Source: Delphinapterus leucas
Taxonomy: Eukaryota; Chordata; Mammalia; Artiodactyla; Monodontidae
Direction of reading: 5' to 3'
DNA: 64,000 nt
NCBI RefSeq assembly: GCF_002288925.2
Contig: NW_022098023.1
Coordinates: 29,852,084 to 29,916,083, forward strand
The notes under the pieces were generated by a model. That model was not told where the DNA came from, made no database searches, and was given only the letters and a program-made list of their open reading frames with translations. Below are positions 40,301 to 55,300 of this stretch, piece by piece; position 1 is the first letter of the stretch, and each line of letters starts with the position of its first letter. The translations under genes were made by a program, and so were the position numbers.

Positions 40301-43300
40301 AGCAGAATATTAATAAGTTTTCAAAGTCATTCCCTGAAAGCAATTCTCAGACATGATAAAAAACAACCTTTCAAATAATGTAACCCCAAATTTTGTCTTA
40401 AACTTTCAACAGAACACAAAAAAGGATCAAACACCAGATTGTCAAATTATTTACTTAGGAGTGAGGGAGGATGAAGAGAATCGTGAACAGTGTATTTGGG
40501 AGGGAAATGAATACACAGAAGTGTAAAAGTTTACTAAGGTAAGTTCTTCCTGATTGCATCATTCTGTTTTATGAATGAACTAGTAAGACTTGAGACCTTT
40601 AGCAAAATGATTTACTACTAACTTCTTGGTGAGATAATGCCCTTCTTACTTTCATAGTTTTCTTTAACACAACTGTTAGTCAAATTAAGAGGACAAATTA
40701 TCCACTTATAAGTCTTTAAGGAAAGAGTAAAAACAATCATTCCTAATAATAGAAGATTAAAGCAAGACTAAATCGTTAGCGGGCTATTCAATTATTTTTG
40801 CTTTCAACTTTTTCATCCTAAGAACACTGTTGGATATTTTCTGTTTATATAAAATAAATCCAATTGCTTATAGTTGTTATCATAGTAATCAAAATATCCA
40901 AGGACAGGGCTTCCCTGGTGGCGCAGTGGTTGAGGGTCCGCCTGCCGATGCAGCGGACGCGGGTTCGTGCCCCGGTCCGGGAAGATCCCACCTGCCGCGG
41001 AGCGGCTGGGCCCGTGAGCCATGGCCGCTGAGCCTGCGCGTCCGGAGCCTGTGCCCCGCAACGGGAGAGGCCACAACAGTGAGAGGCCCGCGTACCGCAA
41101 AAAAAAAAAAAAAATCCAACGACTATGGAGAGATCATCAGTTATCCCTAGGTCTGTAGTCTTACATTTCTTAAGATTTAAGTTGGTAGATGCTTCTCCAT
41201 TTACTCTAAATATCAAAGAACAAAAAAGAAAAACTATCCTCTTCACACATAAGGGTAAGAGTAGAGGTCCTTCCTTTCCTATTATTGTTCGTCGCACAGA
41301 CTTTGAGTCTACAGGAATGTCACCTGGGTCACACTTTTCTCTTCTGGCAGAGGGAGTCACTGTTGTCCCTCTGCCACACCTCTCCTTTCTCCATATACAC
41401 AGCTCTTTCTCCCTCCTCTATCTCCTTATATGGACAGATCCTTTATTTTCCCTTCTGCCTTATTACCCCAAGGGTAAAATCATATTGCTTAGTTCATTTA
41501 AGAAACACACCCTTACAATCCTTTCTTAAGACTCACCTACTGGCGCAGTGGTTAAGAATCTGCCTGGCAATGCAGGGGACACAGGTTCAAGCCCTGGTCC
41601 GGGAAGATCCCACATGCCGCGGAGCAACTAAGCCCGTGCGCCACAACTACTGAGCCTGTGCTCTAGAGCCCACAAGCCACAACTACTGAGCCCGCGTGCC
41701 ACAACTACTGAGCCCATGTGCCTAGAGCCCATGCTCCGCAACAAAGACAAGCCACTGAAATGAGAAGCCCACATACCGCAATGAAAAGTAGTCCCCGCTT
41801 GCCGGCACGCAGAAACAAAGACCCAACACAGCCAAAAATAAATAAATAAATTTATTTTTTTAAAAAAAACTCACCTACAATTTTTAACCACAAAGTCATC
41901 TCTACTGCATCTTATTAAATGAGATATTACTGGGCATTGGAGACTAAGGTTTTAAACTGAGGAAAACATACAGAATTAAGATTACTATGAGACAGAATAA
42001 TATTGTACATAGCATGTAATGTCTCATATTTCCTTTATCTATTCATCCATCGATGGACATTTAGGTTGTTTCCATATCTTGACTATTGTGAATAATGCTG
42101 CAATGAACATGGGGGTGCAGAGAGCTCCTCAAGATCCTGGCTTCAATTCTTATGGATATACACACCTGGAAGTGGAAATCCTGCCATCTGCAACAACATG
42201 GATGAACCTGGAGGACATTATACCAAGTGAAATAAGCTAGTCACAGAAGGACATGGTTCCTCTTAAATGAGATATCTAAAATAGTCAACAGACATAGAAA
42301 CAGACAATAGAATGGTAGTTGCCAGGGACTAGGGGAAGGGGAAACTGGGAATTGCTTTTCAGTGGGTATGTAGTGTCAGCTATAAAAGATGAATAAGTCT
42401 AGAGATCTGCTGATACATTATGCCTATAGTTAACACTGGCTTGTGTACCTAATGATCTGTCAAGAGGATAGATCTCATGTTAAGCGTTCTTACCATAACA
42501 AAAAAGAAATTAGTATGAGAAAATTTGTAAATTAACTCATATCTAAGACAGTCAAGAAAGAAAAAAGGCAGCAACTCAGCAGTACTTTCTCTCAGCACCT
42601 TGGGTCCATCCCCTCCTCTCGAGCATTTCCTCTAAGTAGACAAGAGGAATAGACAAGGACCGTCCCTAAGTGTTCTTTGCTCCCTCCATAGGGTTCCTGT
42701 TCCTACCTGATCGTCAATCACCAAATACGTTATAATTCAATCTAGCTCTAGATATGTTAAAAGTTAGGAGTTTAAAAATCTACCATAAAGGTAAAAAAGA
42801 TGGAGTAGGAAATAAAAAAAGCTATCATGTAGATTATACACACCATATTTAGAGAACACAGTAGTCTAAAATTTTACGTAAAGTATCAATAGTAGTTAAC
42901 GGCCAGCGTATAATGGATGTGTGCCATGTGTCAGGCATCTAAGCTCTTCACCTTTACTCATTTAATCCTCACAATGGTCCCTGTGCAGTAGGTACTAGTG
43001 TTGTCCTCTATTTCGCAGGTAAAGAAATGGAAGGACAGAGAGGGTAAGGGAAATGAGCAAAGACCACAGTCAGCACTGGCCGCCTGGGACTAATAACCAG
43101 GCATCTGGCTTCCTCTCTTAGTGAGGGAGGAAGGGCTTCCTGGATGAGGCAAGATGGTGCCTGGCCTGTAAGAATGGCTGTCCAGGGGAAGAGGCTGGCC
43201 TGACTGGTTGACAAAGCTTGCGTAGAAGGGAAATAAAAATGCAAGTAAATAAGCCACGCATGATTAGACAGTACAACTCCATTAAAGTCTCAAGTGGGCT

Positions 43301-46300
43301 TGGACTTGACCTGTGGGAGCCACGATGGGCTCACGAGTGGGAATACATGATTCAAGTACACATATGAGACTTGAGACTAACAGACAAAATACGAAATCTT
43401 TTATGAAAAGCAGGAGTCAAAATACCATAAGTAGTTAATTATCTGATCAAAGCAAGCTTCCTTGAATTCAAACCATATAAAATCTTAAAACAAAAACTGA
43501 ACCCTTAATTCATTTGCGAGGGTGAAACCTAAATGCAAAGACACAAGCCCTGCCAGCCAGCAGGCTGCCAGATGAGAGTCAGGTGCAGAGGAGGGGAAGC
43601 CTCGTGCGCAGATGCACCCCAACCTGCAGCCTGACCTTCAGAGGTTAACGGGCCTCCTTTCTGATGCTTCACTTTAAAATACACTAAAGCTTCAAATCAG
43701 TGAGCTTGTTTTAGGAGAAAGGTTTACCAAAACTCTTTATGATTCTAATAAAATGTAACATTAATCCCAATAGCTAGTTTTATTAGTACCTTTAAAATGT
43801 ACTGAATGTAGATTTTTATCTAAAACTATGCTTAAAATATCATATCAAAATGAACCTTCCTGACGTGCTCTCTGCAGCCCTGATTTCTTTTGTTTCAGAG
43901 TCCTATCACCACCTCCCATCACTTTATATTTTTATTCATTATTGCCCTCCCTATTAGAATTTATGCCTAAGCATGGCAAGGCTTTGTCCTTTTCACCACA
44001 GAGCTGGATCCCCAACCCCTAGAACAGTGCCATGCACAGAGTAAGAACACAGCAAATATGTGTTAAACTCGTTCATTTATCCATCCATCTAGTTATTGAG
44101 TCAAATTCCCTGGTGTTACACCTGCCCTAAAATACTGTTATTTTTCCAACCTTGATGAACGGAAGTGGAAGCAGTTTTGGGTTATAAAATTCCGTCAGGC
44201 TGAATGAGATGTTTTGCAGACTCCATAGTTTTGTTTTTCAATGCTGTTGTTTGGGAGTAGGGTTTTCATGGGTGGGAGAAAAAACAAGGAGATAAGTCCA
44301 TTTTGTTGTACGAATTTGGACACAGTGTGCCTGAGATGGTCTGTTCTATGGGGGGTTGTACATATTCTTGTCTGGAACAGTTGCTGACAACAGATGCAGA
44401 GTTTAGATTTAAAAGGTGTTGACAAGAAAGACAAGGGACAACTTTTGCTCAGGTTTTAGGAGAATATACAAAGCAAGTGAGTGGGGTTAGTACGGCCAAC
44501 ACTGGCCCAGATGGTGGCTACCACGCAAACAGGGGTATTTATGATTTAAGGACGCCAAGGCTAGGACACGCAGTGATGTTGGATTCTCTAAACTGATTTG
44601 AATATCCACCTGAGCCCAGAGGCCAAGCCCACAGTGTTTCCTGTGAGGGCATGACATTCCCACTGCCCTTACTCCGAAAGCAAAGTAGTTCCTAGGACAA
44701 GAAATCCGGCCTAACACTTCCAGAAGGCGCTACAGAAAAGAGATTTGGGACTCAAATAATAATTCCTCCTTTTTGTTGGCATTTAAAAGAAGGAAAAAAG
44801 ACCTTAATTTCTGATTAAATGCATTAACAACTCCTACATTTCCATTTGGATACTCTACTGTCATGTCCAGTGCAATGTGTTAAGACCTCATTTCTATCTT
44901 GCCCCCAAATTGGCTACCTTTCCCGTTTCTGCTAATAGTTGCACAAGCTCAAAAGCTGGCCCTTCTTGCTCTTTCATTCTAATCAACCCCCATCATGTCT
45001 ACTTCAAATATCTTCTCCTCTTTTACATTTTTACTGCTTTCAGCAGTTTGCATCCTTATCAAAACACCCGTGAACTGCAACAATTTCCCAACATCTGTCC
45101 CAGCCTCCAAGCTAGTTCTCAGTCAATCCATTTTATATACTACTTCATTACCCCATCTTTCTAAATCTCTGATTTTAACATTGTAACCTTCTGCACCAAG
45201 CTTTTGGTAGTAATCCCACTACCTAAGAGATAGCTCCAACTCCCCCAGCCAGGATACTCGAGGTACCACTCAAGCTGGTCCCAACCTACCTGTCATCCTG
45301 CCTCTGATCTGCCAACCTAGACTAGAAACTCATGCCTTGCATACCTACCCTTCTCCGCAAGTAAGTTCAGGCCTCAAGAGCGGAGATCTTACTTAACTTT
45401 ACTCATTGCTTTGCATCTAAAGGGCTCTCTAAAATGATTGATTAGAACTTCTCACCTCTGTGCCTCTGGATGTGCCAGTCTTCCTGTAGTATTCTCCCAC
45501 CTCACTCAAATCCAACTTATCTTCCAGATCCACACTAAAGCCTTACCTCTGCCCCAATATCTTTATTAAACCCTCACTCCAGTATGTGATCACTATCATT
45601 AATTGCCTAAATACATGTAACTCAGAGCGTGGTGCTCATCGGCACAGCCTGGGAGCTTGCTAGAAATACAGAATCCCAGCCCTGTCCAGACCTAATGAAT
45701 CAGAACCTGCATTTGAATCAGAGCCCAAGGTGTTTTACGTGCACCTTGAAGTTTGAGAAGCACTTGTTTAAAGCACTCTCACCCTCGGTAAAGTCTGGGT
45801 AATTTCTCACCCACAGCTTCTAGAAATGACAAATTCCTCTGTATCTCCAAAACTTCCCTCCTGTCCAACCAACTTCATGGAGCTCGTGTCTGACAGATAC
45901 ACGTTAACACGTTCAAAATTCCTTTGTTTGACTTTCCTGTCTTTCCTTAGGATACACTTGAAAGCAGAATTATTATAATGGAGAGAAACTGGGTTTGGAG
46001 TCCTAATGAGGGTTCCCACTTGTGCTAGGCACATGACCTTGAGTGAGAGGCCAAAACTCTCAGCTTCCATACCTGTATACTCAAGCAGCCACTCTTTCTA
46101 ACAAAGAGGGTGTAAGATTATACAAGGCATTAAGCAAAGCATTCAAATGTTACTTTCTTTCCACTCTCCTCCACTCCGTCTCTCAAAAGCAGTACTTTTC
46201 CTCCTTTTACATATTCAACAGCCTTAAAACAAGTGTCTTCTATTATTGCATCTAGCCCATCCCACCAGTTATTTAAAAGGAAATTTTTCCTTATTTGTAT

Positions 46301-49300
46301 TCTTCTCTTATACGTATATCTTAGGCTACTATTAGTTTCATCTATCTTTGGCTCTCTAAAAACATCACATTCACAACATAAAAGTTTAATATTTCTTCCT
46401 ATGAATGAAAGGTTTACATTCAACAACTAGCAAGAAATAACTTCTAATGACTTGTAGAAGAAGTGATCACTCCACTTGTCATAAGTCTTAGTAAAGGAAT
46501 TCTTAAAGTATCTCTGTGCTTGAGTCATTTCTTGGACTTTGCTTTTCTGAGTCACTATCTGATCCCCCAGGAGTTTCATCTTACCGAAATTAGACAGTGT
46601 TATTTACTGTTACACTTGGTGCTTTGTACTTACCACCTGTTTCAAACCCTCCAATGGCTACGCTGATAGCAGGACTTGCAGTGATGTACTGAAGTAATTC
46701 TTCTTCTTTAATTCAATAAGCTAGGTAATATGACTATAATTTATCTTTTTGCTTTTAGTTTGAGCTTTCAGACAGGACTTCAAATTATCAAGCATTAAGG
46801 TTTTACATAAGATTTAATATACAATAACCTAAACTGAAAATATTATATATATATAAATATTTATATGTATATATATAAATAATTTATAAGCACTTATTCC
46901 CAGCCAAGGATGTTTGGAGGAGGGAGTCATGGTTTAGTCATTTTTTTAAAGATAAGTTAATTTTTAATTTTTTTAAGTCTTTAAGGATAAATTTATTTTT
47001 AATTTGTTTGTATTTTAAAATTTAATACATTAATAAAAACACAGTATTATATTTCATATTTGTGTTTCAGAACTATTTTGACAACCATGTTTCAGTGTAA
47101 TTGGTTTCTCTTGTGATTCTGTGTATTTTATTTTATTTTATCTTTTATTGGGGTATAGTTGTTTTACAATGTTGTGTTAGTTTCTACTGTACAGCGAAGT
47201 GGAGTTCCCTGTGCCATATAGCAGGTTCTCATTAGTTGTCTATTTTATACATAGTAGTGTATATATGTTAATCCCAATCTCCCAATTCATCTCACCCCCC
47301 TAATCCTCCCTTGGTGTCCATATGCTTGTTCTCTACATCTGTGTCTCTATTTCTGCCTTGCAAACCGGTTCCTCTGTACCATTTTTCTACATTCCAAAAA
47401 TATGCATTAATATACGATATTTGTTTTTCTCTTTCTGACTTACTTCACTCTGTATGACAGTCTCTAGGTCCATCCATGTCTCTACAAATGACCCAATTTC
47501 GTTCCTTTTTATGGCGGAGTAATATGCCATTGTGTATATGTACCACATCTTCTTTATCCATTCCTCTGTCGATGGACACTTAGGTTGCTTCCATGACCTG
47601 GCTATTGTACACAATGTTGCAATGAACATCGGGGTGCGTGTGTCTTTTTGAATTATGGTTTTCTCTGGGTATATGCCCAGTAGTGGGATTGCTGGGTCAT
47701 ATGGTAATTCTATTTTTAGTTTTTTAAGGAACCTCCATACTGTTCTCCATAGTGGCTGTATCAATTTACATTCCCACCAACAGTGCAAGAGGGTTCCCTT
47801 TTCTCCACACGCTCTCCAGCATTTGTTGTTTGTAGATTTTCTGATGATGCCCATTCTAACTGGTGAGAGGTGATACCTCATTGTAGTTTTGACTTGCACT
47901 TGTCTAATAATTAGTGATGCTGAGCATCTTTTCATGTGTTTTTTGGCCATCTGTATGTGTTCTTTGGAGAAACATCTATTTAGGTCTTCTGCCCATTTTT
48001 TGATTGGGTTGTTTGTTTTATTGATATTGAGTTGCTTGAGCTGTTTATATATATTGGAGAGTAATCCTTTGTCCATTGATTCATTTGCAAATATTTTCTC
48101 CCATTCTGAGGGCTGTCTTTTCGTCTTCTTTATGGTTTCCTTTGCTGTGCAAAAGCTTTTAAGTTTCATTAGTTTCCATTTGTTTATTTTTGTTTTTATT
48201 TCCATTACTCTAGGAGGTGGATCAAAAAATATCTTGCTGTGATTTATGTCCAAGGGTGTTCTTCTTATGTTTTCCTCTAAGAGTTTTATAGTGTCGGGTC
48301 TTACTTTTAGGCCTTTAATCCATTTTGAGTTTACTTTTGTGTATGGTGTTAGGGAGNNNNNNNNNNNNNNNNNNNNNNNNNNNNNNNNNNNNNNNNNNNN
48401 NNNNNNNNNNNNNNNNNNNNNNNNNNNNNNNNNNNNNNNNNNNNNNNNNNNNNNNNNNNNNNNNNNNNNNNNNNNNNNNNNNNNNNNNNNNNNNNNNNNN
48501 NNNNNNNNNNNNNNNNNNNNNNNNNNNNNNNNNNNNNNNNNNNNNNNNNNNNNNNNNNNNNNNNNNNNNNNNNNNNNNNNNNNNNNNNNNNNNNNNNNNN
48601 NNNNNNNNNNNNNNNNNNNNNNNNNNNNNNNNNNNNNNNNNNNNNNNNNNNNNNNNNNNNNNNNNNNNNNNNNNNNNNNNNNNNNNNNNNNNNNNNNNNN
48701 NNNNNNNNNNNNNNNNNNNNNNNNNNNNNNNNNNNNNNNNNNNNNNNNNNNNNNNNGAGTGTTTCCTTAATTTTTCTTTCAGATTTTTCATCGTTAGTGT
48801 ATAAGAATGCTAGAGATTTCTGTGCATTAATTTTGTATCCTGCAACTTTACCAAATTCATTGATTAGCTCTAGTAGTTTTCAGGTGGCATCTTTAGGATT
48901 CTCTATGTATAGTATCATGTCATCTGCAAACAGTGACAGTTTTACTTCTTCTTTTCCAATTTGTATTCCTTTTAATTCTTTTTCTTCTCTGATTGCCATG
49001 GCTAGGACTTCCAAAACTATGTTGAATAATAGTGGCGGGAGTGGACATCCTTGTCTTGTTCCTGATCTTAGAGGAAATGCTTTCATTTCTTCACCACTGA
49101 GAATAATGTTGGCTGTGGTTTTGTCCTATATGGCCTTTATTATGTTGAGGCAGGTTCCCTCTATGCCCGCTTTCTGGAGAGTTTTTTGGTTTGGTTTTAA
49201 CAAGTAAAATGAAGCATCAAAAATTGGTAAATTAATAACTTATTTAGAATAATTTCCTGCCAGTTCTGTTTTTAAATATATATTTCATGCCAATGCTGTA

Positions 49301-52300
49301 AAGGTCAAAGTGTGGTAGTATGATCCTGAGCAATTTAGATTAGTAAGGTTTTACAATCCACAGCCTCTAACAGGAATGTTCCATTAGAATGGCAAATACA
49401 ACTGAACATTCATAACTATCTGTGTAAAGGTCATAAAACCTACAAAGGCCTTTATGTGTGCATATCAATAAAATCCAAATACTCTATTATTTCTCTACTA
49501 GACAGGGAGAAAAGACCACACATGTAGCATACTTCTTCTATTCTAAGGTACACATGTGTCTATTTAACATTTCTAAAATAAGGAGATCTTAAAAGCACCG
49601 ATCTTAGATTTAATGGCACATAGTAATATTGTATCTATTTGAAGTTACTTAGCTCACAAACTAGGGGGAAATTTTAATTATAATATAAAGATATTGGCCA
49701 TGTATCAAATGAGGTAATATCAGTCATACACACAAATCCATCTGGGCTATAGCTGGCCTGGTTAAGCAGCAACTCAGACAATTTCAGTCCCATAGCACTA
49801 GAAAGAATATTAGCAAGTTTTTAAAGTCTGTTCAAGTCTGTTTAGACAATACAGTGGAAGCAATCCAAGCTTTGAAGGCTAAGACACCCCCTGAATTTAA
49901 ATCCTAGCTCTGTTATTTGCCCAAGATAAGCTAAACAAGTTACTCTTCTCTCTGACTCCCTTCATTTCATGCATTGGAAGCAAAATGGCTGGCTGGGCTG
50001 TTACTAGGTTAGAAATAACTAATGTAAAACACCTGACAGATAGCTAGCTGTCTGTCAGGTGTCTAAACCTGATGGAGTATTTATGAAATATTCCGGACAC
50101 TCTAGTACAGTGATGCCCTCACCTAGTTGATATTCATCAGTCCAAATCCATCGTTCCCTTAGAGTTGTAAACTGTAAATCATTGCAATGCTCTTTAAGAC
50201 ACAAAAGCAAACATTAAGACTGAAGAATGCTGTTTTCATCTTCCCCATTTATGGTTTTAAGAACGAGGTAGAGAAAGAGTAGGGTTTTTTTCTCTTCTAC
50301 CCACCCAGGATTCAGGGTCTGTACACAGCACATATTAAATATTCAATGGCTGCGGCTGACAAGCCACAAGATAAAAGGTGTACAGATGAGAGAACTCAGT
50401 ACCCCTAGGCTAAGCCTCATGTACCTGTCCACCCTCCCTCTTCAGCCCATCAGGACTGTGCTGCTTCTAGATACCCCAGCAGCAGTAATCTCTGGCTCTA
50501 GCAGCTCAAGGCTTACATCAATGGATATCAGTCTTTACGGGAATTTTTTACCCTGACTCTTTCTTGTAAGCAGAATGAAAAAGAGAATGAAAAATATGAG
50601 AAAGGACATAGAGCTCTATTTCTTAATCTGGGATGGGCATGCTTTAGACACCAATATTTAATCATACTATTCCTATTTCTCCTCCAAGACAGGGACCAAG
50701 CCCTTCTGGTGAAATGAATTCTTCACTAAAATAAAAAAGGATCTAGGGACCCTCAGGGTCTGGTGCCTCACTCTTTGAAGCCTTTTACAAATTTTCACAT
50801 ATATTCTTAGTGTGTGTACACGTGTGTGCTCTACTGCACACTTTTGAGATGAATACACATTATACACAAAATAAAGTCTGAGCTCCCCACTTAGTAGAGA
50901 ATTTTTCTTCTCAATATTAAGTCAAAAGAAGCCTAGTAACATGTCAGCCAAATTGTCTACCCAGACATAGATTCTTTTGAAGATTTTTTCCGTTTATCTC
51001 AGTAAAAGTGGAAGAAAAAATACAGAACAAAAGCATTTCACAAAGTCTAGCAGCCATCAATGTTATTATAATGTAATGAAATGGTGAAATGTAATAACAG
51101 TGATACTTGATATCTAGGGATTTCTCCCCAAAGTGCTCAAAATACACAGCACAAACCCTTCTTAAATTTATGGTGGTTAATGCAAACAGAGCTTAATTCA
51201 AAGCAGCTGCTTTTTCCAGGCCACCAAGATCCCCCACTTTTTCCTTTTTTAACTTAAGAAAAACTGGCTTACCTGAAGTGTGTTCATTCAAGTATGTTTT
51301 TAACCTACTTATTTTTGAATGGAATTTTATTACACTACCATATGCATTTAATGTGGCAAGTATCCTTAATTTATACAGCAGGTGTACACTTTTCCTTAAA
51401 ATTAAAGGTTTCTCAGTAACACTTTTGGAACATGTTTTCTTAAGTTTACTGTGTATATTTTGGTCAGTAGTATCTGAAGCAATGCTTTTAAGCTCTTAAG
51501 AAAAAGTGACCATCACCCTGCCTCTCAGTTCAGTAGGGATACGCAGAAGGTATGTCTCTGAAAAATGGAGAATCAGTCCATCAGCAGCCAATCCCACCTG
51601 GGATGGCTGCTCAGCATGACAAATTATACCAGGGCAATTACCCCTAAAATATAACTACTCCACTAACCTAGACTCTTTAAAATAACCAATAAATGATCAA
51701 TATACAACTTTTATACCTATTCAACATTTGATAGCGAGTCTCTTCATTTTAAAAGAACCAAGCTATAATGTTATGTCAAAGCATCAACATGAAAGTATAC
51801 TTCCTAGTTTCTTGATGTGTTTCACCACGTACAACTGGAAGTAAATAAGAACCAAGGCTTATGACCTCACAAACAGTGCCTATTGCTAGTTATGACTGTT
51901 CATGTCCAGAGTTAAAGCTACAAATATTTTAGAGAATATAATCAAGACCTTTATGCTATCAGTACGGTAGCCTTTTGATGGACAGCACAGATGGGAGATA
52001 TCCAAAAGGAGCAGCTAAGTTTTCTGTCTGGAGGACAACATAGCTGCAGTGTGCATTTGAATTCTGTAAACATTTTGAACACCTATCCGCCCCCCCCCCA
52101 AAAATTCATAAGGCCTACAAAAGCCTTTTAGAGAACAGCATCTGATCTGATCTTGCCTATCCAAAGGATAACCACCTCTCCTCTCCTAATGACCAAAACG
52201 ATAAGAATTTTCACAGAAGAGGGAAAATGGGATGAAAGAATTAAACCAATCACCAAAGTAAAGTTTTGAATTTGGATTTGTGTTGTGGACTGCTTGTGGT

Positions 52301-55300
52301 TTCATGTCTTTTTTTTTTTTTGCTTTTTTAAATATGGAAATAGAAACTTTTTAAGGAAATAAATCCAAATCAAACTACAATATTTCTAACATTTCATAAA
52401 ATACACAGAAAACTGAGGTCTCAAAAAGTTAACAAAATTATGTTGGTCCCACATAAACAGGAGGAAGAGGAAATAACTTAGATATATGTTCTCTGGTTTC
52501 CAGCTTTGCTATTCTAATGAAACAGATACACTGTAAAAAGCTGACTAAACATACATGTCAGAAAAACATCTGTTTTAATATCTGCTCCTAATTGAAAGAA
52601 GAGATAAGTCTAAAACGGCTAAAATTCTCATAAAAAAACAAAGAGCCTAGAGCCAATCATCACAATTTAAGTAGCTGGGGGCCAAATTTTTCCCTCCATG
52701 TTCTTCTACAGAGCACACATATCTTCACTTCATAGGGTCAAGAATCTGGATATATGTATAGGTACAGCTGATTCACTTTGTTATAAAGCAGAAACTAACA
52801 CACCATTGTAAAGCAATTATACTCCAATAAAGATGTTAAAAAAATAAATGATCACAATTGATAATTCAGTATCACTTATTGAGCACTACTATATGTCAAG
52901 CACTATACACTTTACATACATGACTTTATGAAAATCCGTACAATATCCTTGCGGGGTAGGGCTATCCCCCAAATGGTATTATTTGCTAAGCTCCAGGATA
53001 TTAGCCATTCCATCTCTCTTGTTCACTGAGCGGTAAAGTGATCACAGGGAGGAAAACTAACCTGTCTAAGGTCATTCAGCCACCAGGTGACTGAATGGGA
53101 TGGGATTAAACCCATGTCAGGCACCTAAAGTCCCTGCTATTGTTAGGATGATTGTCTATTCATGACAATTGATGCACATCAACTGAAATTCTATTCCATC
53201 CTGGGTGAGAAAGAAACCCAGCCTGGGGTATACTAGAAACAGTTCAAATGAACTGCTAAGAAATCTTCATGTTTCTGTGCGCTCATATTCTTCAAATAGT
53301 TTTTATCATGCCAAAGTCAAAGGCAATTTGTGACTTTTTTCAAATTGGCTTTGGTGTTTAATGCTAGGCAAAGGTAAGAGGTACCAAGGCAGATAGCTTG
53401 ACTTTGGAAGAAACAAGGCTTACTGTAAACTTGTTGGTAAAACTTCTTATTAAAGTAACTTTAATGACTTCCCATTAAGTTACCTCCACTCTTGATTCCT
53501 GCTTTTAAAATTTTCTGTCCCTTGCCCTTGAGCTTCTACAAGATATTCCAACTACCTGCGTAACAACTATACTTTTCCACCCAAGCCTTAAGCATACATT
53601 TAGATTGGTGATGGTATGAGAACATTAAAATGTTTCTAAAGCTTCATATAAATATAAGCATGGAACAACATCCCTCAAATGTCAGTTAAAACAATATTAG
53701 CATTTATCATTGGACATCAGCATAAGGATTAAAACTTCCACCAAATACTTTGGAAAGTACATGGCCCAACATTCCAATTTTAGTTTTACCCACACAACTG
53801 AGACGAAACACACATTCTTCTTTTAAACTGTATAAGTTTCAGATTGTGTTGCAATATTCTGAAATGATAAGTAAAAGGCTCACCCAGCAAACCAAAAGTT
53901 TAGTGACTGCTTTCCCAGATCTGCTTTGCAATTTTGAAAGATGAGGAAAAAAGATAGGAGCACTTAGCAAAGAAATATTCAGTTCTCATCTTCGAAGCCT
54001 GGTTTTAAGATTTCCATATCTTCATAATTAAAATCTGATTTTCAAATAAGTATTTAACACCTAAGGTGTCAGGAGGAGATTAAATGCATTATCTCTGCCC
54101 TCAGATAGCTTCAAGTCTAGGGAAAAATTAGATGTAGGTAAAAACAAGAAATGCTTTGAAAGCCCAGAAGAGAGACCAACGTCACCTTCAATTAGAAGTG
54201 TTTCCTGATTAAAAAGCTGAAATGACTGTTCATCTCTATAGTCCCAGAGAGCCCTGTGCATTTAACACAATGTATTCTAACTTAACTTATGAGGACATTT
54301 CCTCAATTATAATGTGAACCCCTCTAACGGCAGGACTCCATCTTATTTATGTCTGTATAAGTACCGGCCACAGAGAAGATGCTGAATCAATGCTTGCTGT
54401 ATGATTGGCAAGTGAATGAAACCAAAATTTCCCCATAGCTGGATTAACTGCCACTTTCTACTCTGTAGCTCCAGAAACAGATGTAAGCACACGCACCTCA
54501 CATGTACACCCTTCACTCAAACAATCAGTTAAATCAGACCAGAATATAGCATGAAATTCAGGGAAAAACAATGCTTAACATCTCCAGTGACTGGTGAAGC
54601 TCTCGTTTTCAAAAATGACTGACAGGACTACAGATATTACAGTGCATGTAGCTGTAAAAGTTCGATTAATTCAACATAGGCAGCCCTACAGATAATTAGG
54701 TGAAAAAAGAATCTCTTCAACAAAAATCTCTCTTTGGTTTAGCCCTTTGAAGGACCACATTATAAAACAAATGCTATCTGATAGGCGAAGCAAATTCTAC
54801 CACCTTCCCATGAACTGACTCATGACAACTGCTAATCAAGATGAGCCACCAAGTGAGATTCTTTGGAGCAATGAATTTAGGATGGGTTACTTTTGTAGAT
54901 AAAGATCCTGGCCATGAAAGTCTATAACATGAAGTCACACCCAGCAAACCAAGACAAAATCAGACCCCATGGCTCTTTGGATTTGAGGGAGTGGGGAGCT
55001 GAGGAAGGAGACTTGGCATCCAGAAAGTGTTGATCTATCGAAGAAATAAATTAAGAACTAGAAATGGAGAGAAATAAATGCCAGATAAAACTGCTAGTTA
55101 TTCTACAGTTTGTCCCTGCAGCTCATATCCCACCACCTTCTCTGCAGCTGAGCAGACTCTCAGAAATTCAAACTTTGCAATTAAAGATCATTTGAAAAAT
55201 GTGACCATATATGTTTGCTGCTGGCCTTAAACAGGACTTCGGCAACCCAAAAGAATTAATATCCCCCTTTCAGTAACTACCTAACACCATAGAATGAATG

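Noticed and set aside
47387..48253. 288-codon minus-strand frame as a host gene
   Set aside because: It is the C-terminal part of L1 ORF2 ([28 protein letters not shown]).
48246..48804. Open frames of 158-174 codons consisting mostly of X
   Set aside because: They read through the run of N.
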